Assembly (NCBI GenBank): GCA_012965065.1
Contig: DTSX01000070.1
Span: forward strand, 1-8,496
Direction of reading: 5' to 3'
DNA length: 8,496 nucleotides
Origin: Gammaproteobacteria bacterium
GTDB taxonomy: Bacteria > Pseudomonadota > Gammaproteobacteria > Steroidobacterales > UBA11654
Both the position numbers and the translations under genes were made by a program. Positions 1-6,343 of this stretch are shown piece after piece (position 1 is the stretch's first letter; each line of letters begins with the position of its first letter). The notes beneath the pieces are model-generated. The model was not told the DNA's origin and made no database searches. It saw only the letters and a list, made by a program, of their open reading frames with translations.

Positions 1-392
1 CCGTAACTGAATTCTACGAAGTTGCCGTCAGGATCATGGACTCCACAGTAATAGCCTACGGGATAAGGTTCTTCTGTAGGTTCCCATACCAAGATCCCCT
101 CTTCCCGGGCTCGTTCTGCGATTGCATCGACTGACTTACGGCTTTCGAGAGCGAAACCCAGATGAGAAAAATCTTTCTCCGCTTGATCTCGACCTGGGCC
201 GCCTGGCAAAACCACAAGGATGAAATCATTTTCACGGCCCTCTTCAGCCAACCAAACAACCTGGTGATCATGGCTTGTCCGTTGATGCACAACCTGCATC
301 TCACAATAAGACTGATAAAACTCAATACAGGCATCCAGATCCCTGACATGAAGTGCTAAATGTGTCAACGAAGGTTTCAATGTTTCTACCAA
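1..392 (-). CDS. VOC/glyoxalase-fold family protein, 3' end cut by window
   Basis: Reading the minus strand in the frame that ends at base 3 gives 130 open codons with a clear vicinal-oxygen-chelate (glyoxalase I-like) pattern. There is an N-terminal LTHLALHVRDLDACIEFY block, a central FSHLGFALES block opening the second beta-alpha-beta module, and a C-terminal HDPDGNFVEFSY block. Likely metal ligands are His11, His77 and Glu127, with Glu50 as a possible fourth, counting from the TTG at 392. The family typically binds a divalent metal and acts on small substrates in the cytoplasm (glyoxalase, dioxygenase, resistance proteins); the substrate here cannot be told. An in-frame TAA at 405-407 limits the start to TTG at 401, 392 or 380, because the first in-frame ATG (codon 32) would remove the first domain strand. 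I chose 392. Only a few residues should be missing at the left edge. It is transcribed divergently from the DUF1592 gene. Family confidence is high; the exact start is uncertain. Confidence 0.85.
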   Translation of the reverse strand, partial: MVETLKPSLTHLALHVRDLDACIEFYQSYCEMQVVHQRTSHDHQVVWLAEEGRENDFILVVLPGGPGRDQAEKDFSHLGFALESRKSVDAIAERAREEGILVWEPTEEPYPVGYYCGVHDPDGNFVEFSY

Positions 393-547
393 ACAATTCA
401 ATCTTTACAAACAAGTATATAAGTAATTTCCTTGCTCTACAGCAAATGACATCATAATCTACGGACTGCAAGCAAGCCGTTAAGTATAGCTATTGTTTAC
501 TGAATAGCTTGCCTTAATAAATAGCAATCTGCCAAGATATAGAGAAC
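393..547. promoter_or_regulatory. Divergent promoter region between VOC gene and DUF1592 operon
   Basis: This AT-rich gap must hold the 5' signals of both flanking genes. For the minus strand, TATACT (complement of 414-419) resembles a -10 box just ahead of the TTG start candidates, but I see no good -35 at normal spacing. For the plus strand there are two weak options. One is CATAAT at 453-458 behind TTGCTC at 432-437 (15-nt spacer). The other is TAATAA at 515-520 behind TTGTTT at 493-498 (16-nt spacer). A loose direct repeat beginning AATAGC occurs at 503-513 and 520-533, and GCAAGC at 472-477 is inverted as GCTTGC at 507-512; either might be an operator, but both are short. None of these elements is strong enough to call individually. 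Confidence 0.35.
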
Positions 548-2935
548 ATGAATGACCAAAAGCAAAGTGTCCCATGGCGACATTCTTTCACGGTTTTGAT
601 TGGCCTTGTCATTCTATCAACAGCAACGCTTGCTAAAGAAGCACAGTCAGTGTCGCCTATCATCAAACAGTATTGTGTTCTTTGTCACAACGACATCATC
701 CTGCAAGGTGGGATGAGCCTGCAACACTTTGATGCTGACCATCCGGAACTAAATCTGGTTATAGCAGAAAAAATGATCCTCAAATTACGCGCGGGAATGA
801 TGCCTCCACAAGAAGCTCCAAGACCGGACAGGGAAACGTTGCAACAACTGGCAAAGTCAATAGAAATAAAACTTGATAGAGCTTCCCGAAAACGCAATGA
901 TCCGGGAACCCGACCGTTTCAACGACTCAACCGAGCAGAATACGCGCAACAAATAAAGGATGTTCTTGGACTCACCGTCAACCCAGAAGAATGGTTGCCT
1001 GAAGATCAAATCAGTGCAAGTTTTGACAACATAGCTGACGTACAGACTATGTCCCCAACTGCGATTACAGCCTATCTAACCGCAGCGAGTGATATCGCCA
1101 GAAGAGCAATTGGTCAGAGTAACGCACCAACTCTGGCAAAGACCTATACCAATTCACCGTCCGTATCACAGCATGAGTGGGAGCCAGTTGAGGGGGCACC
1201 ATACGGGACCAGAGGTGGAATTAGTGCATTGCACAATTTCCCAGCCAATGGAGAATACATCTTTAAGATGGGATTCATGTCCGGCTGGGGTGAACGTTAT
1301 CACGACATTGACATCTCTGTAGACGGCGAACGCCTTGCCGTCGTGCAATACGGGGGCGAAATAGATTTTCAAGGACGCAAAAAATTCCCTATGGAAACGA
1401 ACCCTGTTTTTGTTCGTGCTGGAGAACGACGTACGACCGCTACATTCATCCGACAAATGGAGGGACCGTATGAGGACCTGATCCGACCTAATGACTGGTC
1501 ACTAACTGGTACTGAAACCAGTTACGGCACGACTTCGCTTCCACACCTGATACGCTTAACCATTGAAGGGCCATATAATCCTACTGGCGTTTCAGAAACC
1601 CGGACGAGGAAACAAATTTTTACATGCCGCCCTACCACTTCAGCTGAGGAAGTGCCCTGCGCCCAGAAAATCTTGTCCCAGCTTGCAACTAAAGCATATG
1701 GACGAACAGCCTCACAAGACGATATCAAGGCTCTTTTGGATTTTTACTCAATGGGAGCAGAAGACGGTGGTTTTGAAATCGGGGTGCGTACCGCCCTCGA
1801 GGCAATCCTGTCCAGTCCTCACTTCTTATTGCGCATGGAGCGTGAACCGAATCAAGTTGCTCCTGGCGATGTTTACACACTTGATGATATGGCACTAGCA
1901 AAGCGGCTATCATTCTTTATCTGGGGCACCAATCCAGATGCAGAATTACTTGAACTCGCTAACCGGGGTAAATTATCGAGAAATCGGATACTCAAAGCAC
2001 AGGTACTACGAATGCTAGCTGATCCCCGTTCTGAGGCACTTGCAACACGATTTGCTTCTTTGTGGTTGCGGCTACAAGATTTAGAAAAAGTAGAACCAGA
2101 TGCCTTCTGGTTCCCGAATTATAGTCAGCAATTGATGACTGCTATGCGTCGTGAAACCGAACTCTTCTTTTATAACCTGGTGCGCGAAGATCGCAGCATG
2201 CTAGAGCTCTACAATGCCAATTATAGTTTCATGAACGAACGGCTTGCTCAGCACTATGGAATACCTAACGTCCTCGGTGAAGAATTTCGAAGAGTTGAAT
2301 ACACCGATGACCAACGACGTGGAATCCTCGGTCATGGCAGCATCTTGGTGCAAACTTCATTAGGCAACCGAACCTCGCCAGTGTTGAGAGGTAAGTGGGT
2401 ATTGGAAGTACTACTTGGTGCGCCTCCACCGCCACCACCTCCCGGGATACCAGACCTGGAAGAGACAGTAGGCTCAGAATCTGGAAGGATTTTAACCACT
2501 AGAGAACGTCTGGAAATGCATCGTTCAAATCCAGTTTGTGCCGCGTGCCACAGACTCATGGATCCCATTGGTCTGGCATTAGATAATTTCGATGTAACTG
2601 GCAAATGGCGTATTCGGGAGAACGACTCACCCCTTGATACCCGAAGCATTTTCTACGATGGAACACCTATAGCTACACCCGCCGATCTTTCACAAAAGCT
2701 ACTTCAACGACCGATCCCTTTAGTTAGACAGTTTACTCAAAACCTCATGGCTTTTGGACTGGGTCGACGCATTGAAGCAAAAGATCAACCTACAATTCGT
2801 AAAATTGTCGCTGCAGCCGAAAAGAATGACTACCGGATGTCTTCTTTTGTCCTGAATGTGGTTATGAGTGATGAATTTAGGAAGAAAAAAGCAATTTTTG
2901 ATGATGGAAACACACTTGATAATATTGCACATTAA
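548..2935 (+). CDS. Exported DUF1592/PSD-type protein with two haem-c motifs
   Basis: A protein of 795 residues. Residues 11-29 form a Sec signal peptide (hydrophobic stretch ending in ATLA), so it should act in the periplasm or at the surface. CVLCH (Cys43, Cys46, His47) is a haem-c site in a PSCyt1-like domain, and the AGMMPP turn near residue 85 may give the axial Met. Next come a DUF1587-like segment (about 122-190), a beta-rich insert (about 205-345, possibly carbohydrate-binding-like), DUF1595-like (about 370-432), DUF1592 (about 443-570), DUF1588 (about 588-690) with the second haem site CAACH (Cys664, Cys667, His668), and DUF1585 (about 705-780). The Pro-rich GAPPPPPPPG stretch is usual for DUF1588. 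The order and length fit the planctomycete-type cytochrome families, whose reaction is unknown. Haem attachment would require a cytochrome c maturation system, not seen here. It is the first gene of a probable operon, and DUF1552 genes are its usual neighbours. The ATG at 548 has only a poor AGAGA just upstream. Confidence 0.93.
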   Translation: MNDQKQSVPWRHSFTVLIGLVILSTATLAKEAQSVSPIIKQYCVLCHNDIILQGGMSLQHFDADHPELNLVIAEKMILKLRAGMMPPQEAPRPDRETLQQLAKSIEIKLDRASRKRNDPGTRPFQRLNRAEYAQQIKDVLGLTVNPEEWLPEDQISASFDNIADVQTMSPTAITAYLTAASDIARRAIGQSNAPTLAKTYTNSPSVSQHEWEPVEGAPYGTRGGISALHNFPANGEYIFKMGFMSGWGERYHDIDISVDGERLAVVQYGGEIDFQGRKKFPMETNPVFVRAGERRTTATFIRQMEGPYEDLIRPNDWSLTGTETSYGTTSLPHLIRLTIEGPYNPTGVSETRTRKQIFTCRPTTSAEEVPCAQKILSQLATKAYGRTASQDDIKALLDFYSMGAEDGGFEIGVRTALEAILSSPHFLLRMEREPNQVAPGDVYTLDDMALAKRLSFFIWGTNPDAELLELANRGKLSRNRILKAQVLRMLADPRSEALATRFASLWLRLQDLEKVEPDAFWFPNYSQQLMTAMRRETELFFYNLVREDRSMLELYNANYSFMNERLAQHYGIPNVLGEEFRRVEYTDDQRRGILGHGSILVQTSLGNRTSPVLRGKWVLEVLLGAPPPPPPPGIPDLEETVGSESGRILTTRERLEMHRSNPVCAACHRLMDPIGLALDNFDVTGKWRIRENDSPLDTRSIFYDGTPIATPADLSQKLLQRPIPLVRQFTQNLMAFGLGRRIEAKDQPTIRKIVAAAEKNDYRMSSFVLNVVMSDEFRKKKAIFDDGNTLDNIAH

Positions 2936-2967
2936 TAGTAAAAATTGGAAAGTTTAAGCACACCAAG

Positions 2968-4338
2968 ATGAATTTTATAAGCAGAAAAACAATTCCTCGA
3001 AGGAAATTTCTTAAAGCAGCGGGAGCAGGCATTGCCTTGCCATTACTTGACGCGATGACTCCTGCATTTGGTGCTGCTGAGGAATCAAACAAGATTCGCC
3101 TTGTTTGTATTGAAGAAGTTCATGGTCTCGCTGGCTGCAATAAACAGGGAGCCGAGAAGTTGCTCTTCGCTCCATCAATCGTTGGGCGTGACTATCAATT
3201 GGTAGCAGACAACCCTTTGAAATCTTTGGAACCTTGGCGTGAACATTTCACTATCGTCAGTAATACAGATGCCCGCATGGCAGAACCGATTACTCCTGCT
3301 GAGATCGGGGGGGATCATTTTCGTTCGTCAGCCGTATTCTTGACTCATGCACATCCAAAACAAACTCAGGGCTCGGATGTTCATTGTGGTGTTTCATTAG
3401 ATCAGCTGCATGCACAACGTTTCGGTCAGGATACTATACTGCCTTCATTGCAACTTTGTATCGAACCGACAGATAAGGGTGGTGGTTGCGATTACAACTA
3501 TTCTTGCTCCTATACCGACTGCATCAGCTGGGCCTCACCAACAACTCCGATGACTATGATCCGTAATCCGCGCACCGCATTCGACATGCTTTTTGGTGCT
3601 GGGGGCACAAAAGAAGAGCGAGCAGCCAGACGTAAAACTCAAAGCAGTATTCTTGATTGGGTTGTTACAGAAATCGCTCAGATGAATAGGCAACTGGGCT
3701 CTGTTGATCGTAGGCGAATGAACAACTATTTAGACAGTGTGCGTGAAATTGAACGCCGCATTCAAAAAGTCGAAACTGGAAATACCAGTATTGAAGTACG
3801 TGTCTTACCTGGAGCTCCTCCCGGTGTTCCAGATTCATTCTCTGAACACATGCAGCTTATGTTTGATTTGCAAATTCTTGCCTTCCAGACCGACATGACT
3901 CGAGTCATATCATTTAAAACAGGCCGTGATGCTTCCAACCGCATTTTTCCTGAAAGTGGCTCGGATCGAGCCTTTCATCCAGCATCCCATCATGGAGACA
4001 CGGAGAAAGGGGTTTTGGAATTCAACAAGATATGCCAGTACCGGGTGAGTCAAATGGCTTATTTCTTGAAACGACTTGAAGATACCTATGATGGGGAACA
4101 GAGTCTCCTAGACCAGTCGATGATCATCTGGGGTTCACCAATGGGGGATGCCAATCTCCATAACCATCGTCGGTGCCCTTTGGTTGTTTTTGGTGGGGCC
4201 AATGGTCAATTGAATGGGGGCAAACACATCAAGGCACCAAGTGGAACTCCCATGGCTAATGCGATGCTGACATTGTTACAAAAACTCGGTCATGATCTGG
4301 AAAGTTTTGGTGACAGTACTGGCGAAATGTCACTCTGA
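2968..4338 (+). CDS. Tat-exported DUF1552 domain protein
   Basis: A protein of 456 residues. The N-terminus has a twin-arginine motif (Arg11-Arg12-Lys-Phe-Leu-Lys) followed by an Ala/Leu-rich hydrophobic run, with likely cleavage after AFGAA near residue 37. This indicates export in a folded state, often with a cofactor. The remainder matches DUF1552 along its length: a RLVCIEEVHGLAG opening, GGDHFRSSAVFLT (about 114-126), the Cys-rich block Cys174/Cys180/Cys185 followed by ISWASPTTP, a charged helical middle (about 215-270), and the C-terminal MIIWGSPMGDANLHNHRRCP block (about 384-404) with FGDSTGE near the end. His395-400 and Asp394 are candidate metal ligands by resemblance to the related DUF1501/phosphatase-like architecture; this is inference. 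No enzymatic activity is assigned to the family. The gene starts 32 bp after the DUF1592 stop with no clear Shine-Dalgarno, consistent with co-transcription. Seven Gs at 3307-3313 do not break the frame. Confidence 0.93.
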   Translation: MNFISRKTIPRRKFLKAAGAGIALPLLDAMTPAFGAAEESNKIRLVCIEEVHGLAGCNKQGAEKLLFAPSIVGRDYQLVADNPLKSLEPWREHFTIVSNTDARMAEPITPAEIGGDHFRSSAVFLTHAHPKQTQGSDVHCGVSLDQLHAQRFGQDTILPSLQLCIEPTDKGGGCDYNYSCSYTDCISWASPTTPMTMIRNPRTAFDMLFGAGGTKEERAARRKTQSSILDWVVTEIAQMNRQLGSVDRRRMNNYLDSVREIERRIQKVETGNTSIEVRVLPGAPPGVPDSFSEHMQLMFDLQILAFQTDMTRVISFKTGRDASNRIFPESGSDRAFHPASHHGDTEKGVLEFNKICQYRVSQMAYFLKRLEDTYDGEQSLLDQSMIIWGSPMGDANLHNHRRCPLVVFGGANGQLNGGKHIKAPSGTPMANAMLTLLQKLGHDLESFGDSTGEMSL

Positions 4339-4347
4339 TCAAGTCAT

Positions 4348-4352
4348 AAAGG
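4348..4352 (+). promoter_or_regulatory. Ribosome binding site that fixes the ankyrin gene start
   Basis: AAAGG lies 8 bases before the ATG at 4361. It lies inside, not before, the longer frame that could start at ATG 4292. Together with the clean signal peptide that begins at 4361, it argues for the downstream start and for no overlap with the DUF1552 gene. Confidence 0.6.
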
Positions 4353-4360
4353 CTAAAGCT

Positions 4361-6310
4361 ATGAAGATCGTTAAAATCAAGTTGCCAAATATAAAAATTT
4401 TTTTCCTTTTGATACCACTTCTATTTACCAAAGCAAATGCGATAGAAAGTCCTGTTGCTGATGCTGCACAGAACGGTGATGTAGCTTTGATTAAGCAACT
4501 ACTACACGAGGGGGTTGATGTAAATACACCCCAAGGAGATGGCATGACTGCACTTCACTGGGCAGCTGAGAGGGGAGATACCGAATTAACAGAAGTTTTG
4601 ATCTACGCCGGTGCCAATTTTGTGGCTGGAACTAGAATTGGACAATATAAACCACTGCATTTAGCAGCTAGAAAAGGCAACGCAGACATAATAAAAATCT
4701 TGCTGGATGCAGGTGTTGATCCAAACATAAAAACCGCTAACTCCGGCTCTACTGTATTACACCTCGCTTCTGCATCCGGCGACATAGAAAGTGTGACTGC
4801 TCTGCTTTTAGCAGGAGCACACCCCAACGCTAGGGAGAACGCTTGGGGGCAAACGCCGCTTGTTTTTGCTGCCGCTGCAAACCATATTGGGGTAATGCAT
4901 GCTTTGCTTGAAGCAGGCGCTGACCCTACGTTATCGTCGAATACAGTTGATGTTGTACAAATGGAAAAAGCTGATCAAACAGCAGAAAAGAGAATTAACG
5001 AAATCATTGCCCAATTCAAAGAAAAGGAAGGCGGGGGCACTGATTGGCTACCGACAGCCAGTCAGGTACAAGCAGCAATTGAAGCCGGGCGTCAAATCCA
5101 ACGCAATTGGTCTGATATTCAAAAAGAGAAGGACAATAGGGAAACTGCTACCGTTGATACCGGAGTAGAAAATCAACAATCAGCTGCAATAAGGCAACCT
5201 GATTTGCCAACTGTACTAACCTATAATGCCGACGGTGAGCCCGTTTATGAATTGATTTCTGAGACTGAACAGGGAGAAAATCAGTCAAGGCAATCCTATG
5301 GTCAGATGGTCAGTAAGTGGGGTGGACTCACGCCACTCTTGCACGCAATAAGACAAGGTCATGAGGAGGCAGTGGATGTTCTTCTCGATATCAATGTTGA
5401 TATTAATCAACCGTCTGGAGATGGAACCACCCCACTGTTGATGGCTGCAATCAATGGACAGTTTGATCTTGTACCGAAACTCATAGAACGGGGAGCAGAT
5501 CCAAATATTGTCAGCAATGCTGGGACCTCACCGTTGTTTGCAGTTTTGGAAAGGAAATGGGCACCCAAAGCTTCATACGCACATCCAATCGAGCATCAAC
5601 AACAGCAAGCAACACATCTTGATGTTATTGCAACACTGCTTGAAGCTGGCGCAGATCCAAACATTCGGATGAATCAACATCTCTGGTACACCGAATACAC
5701 ATTCTTTGTCATGAGCAGCGGTGGGATTCACTATTCAGGAGCCACGCCATTCTGGCGTGCGACACAGGCTCTCGATCTAGATGCAATGCACCTGTTAAAA
5801 GAATATGGAGCCAAACCAGATATACCCAATATCAAGCGACCGAAACGACGCAGGCCAATGGATCAAACAGCTGACCCTGAAGAACCGGTCAAAGAAGAAG
5901 TAGATCATTCGGGTTTGCCACCGATTCCGAACGGAGGGCCTTCCCTCTACCCAATCCATCTAGCTGCGGGAGCTGGATATGGTCAGTATTTTGTCGGTAC
6001 TGCACACCGACATGTTCCGGGCAATTGGCTACCGGCAGTCAAATTTTTAGTCGAAGAATGTGGGGCGGATGTTAACTTACGCGACGCCAATGGCTATACA
6101 GCATTGCATCATGCGGCATCGCGAGGAGATAATAAAGTCATTACATACCTCCTTGACAAGGGCGCCGATGTCACGGTTGTGAGTAGAAAAGGACAAACAA
6201 CTGTCGACATGGCAAACGGACCTATCGAGCGTGTAATACCCTATCCAAAAACCATCGATCTATTGGAACAACTCGGCGCCATAAACAACAATAACTGCAT
6301 GTCTTGCTAG
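4361..6310 (+). CDS. Secreted ankyrin-repeat protein with C-terminal CxxC
   Basis: From ATG 4361 the product is 649 residues. It opens with a basic n-region, a hydrophobic core (IKIFFLLIPLLF) and TKANA, a standard Sec cleavage site near residue 27. About 11-12 ankyrin repeats follow in three blocks. Residues 30-190 hold five repeats with strong TALHWAA, PLHLAARKG and GADP signatures. Residues 320-489 hold four, one with an insert around 398-417. Residues 528-641 hold two to three, again with an insert. Two linkers separate them: 191-318, rich in Glu, Gln and Lys and probably helical or disordered, and 490-526, with a basic patch KRPKRRR followed by an acidic stretch. The chain ends NNNNCMSC. 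Ankyrin arrays bind proteins and carry no catalysis, so a scaffold for the two upstream exported proteins is a reasonable inference. It sits 22 bp after the DUF1552 stop and is the last gene of the run. The upstream ATG at 4292 would add 23 residues and hide the signal peptide. Confidence 0.92.
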   Translation: MKIVKIKLPNIKIFFLLIPLLFTKANAIESPVADAAQNGDVALIKQLLHEGVDVNTPQGDGMTALHWAAERGDTELTEVLIYAGANFVAGTRIGQYKPLHLAARKGNADIIKILLDAGVDPNIKTANSGSTVLHLASASGDIESVTALLLAGAHPNARENAWGQTPLVFAAAANHIGVMHALLEAGADPTLSSNTVDVVQMEKADQTAEKRINEIIAQFKEKEGGGTDWLPTASQVQAAIEAGRQIQRNWSDIQKEKDNRETATVDTGVENQQSAAIRQPDLPTVLTYNADGEPVYELISETEQGENQSRQSYGQMVSKWGGLTPLLHAIRQGHEEAVDVLLDINVDINQPSGDGTTPLLMAAINGQFDLVPKLIERGADPNIVSNAGTSPLFAVLERKWAPKASYAHPIEHQQQQATHLDVIATLLEAGADPNIRMNQHLWYTEYTFFVMSSGGIHYSGATPFWRATQALDLDAMHLLKEYGAKPDIPNIKRPKRRRPMDQTADPEEPVKEEVDHSGLPPIPNGGPSLYPIHLAAGAGYGQYFVGTAHRHVPGNWLPAVKFLVEECGADVNLRDANGYTALHHAASRGDNKVITYLLDKGADVTVVSRKGQTTVDMANGPIERVIPYPKTIDLLEQLGAINNNNCMSC

Positions 6311-6311
6311 A

Positions 6312-6333
6312 GTTAGGTTCGTACGGACCTAGC
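6312..6333. terminator. Imperfect hairpin between convergent genes, possible bidirectional terminator
   Basis: GTTAGGTTC at 6312-6320 pairs with GGACCTAGC at 6325-6333 around a GTAC loop, giving 9 pairs of which two are G-U on the plus strand. It lies in the 33-bp gap between the stop codons of the ankyrin gene and the amidase-creatininase gene, where a shared terminator would be expected. Neither strand has a T-run after the stem, so it is not a canonical Rho-independent terminator. Confidence 0.4.
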
Positions 6334-6343
6334 AATAACAAAG

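Noticed and set aside
56..349. ATG-started minus-strand frame of 97 codons in the left region
   Set aside because: Its product has no recognisable domain, while the neighbouring minus-strand frame across the same bases gives a clear VOC protein. It is an overlapping-frame artefact.
2420..2445. Poly-proline stretch as a low-complexity expansion or ribosome-stalling element
   Set aside because: A Pro-rich GAPPPPPPP motif is a usual feature of DUF1588 domains at this place; pausing is possible but not specific to this gene.
2332..2649. Antisense open frame of 105 codons with a Gly-rich run
   Set aside because: The Gly run is the complement of the Pro-rich DUF1588 stretch, and the sense strand encodes conserved domains throughout.
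3307..3313. Run of seven Gs as a programmed frameshift or sequencing error site
   Set aside because: The frame encodes conserved DUF1552 sequence on both sides, so there is no sign of slippage.
4398..4404. Run of seven Ts as a terminator between DUF1552 and ankyrin genes
   Set aside because: It lies within the signal-peptide codons (Phe-Phe) and has no stable stem before it.
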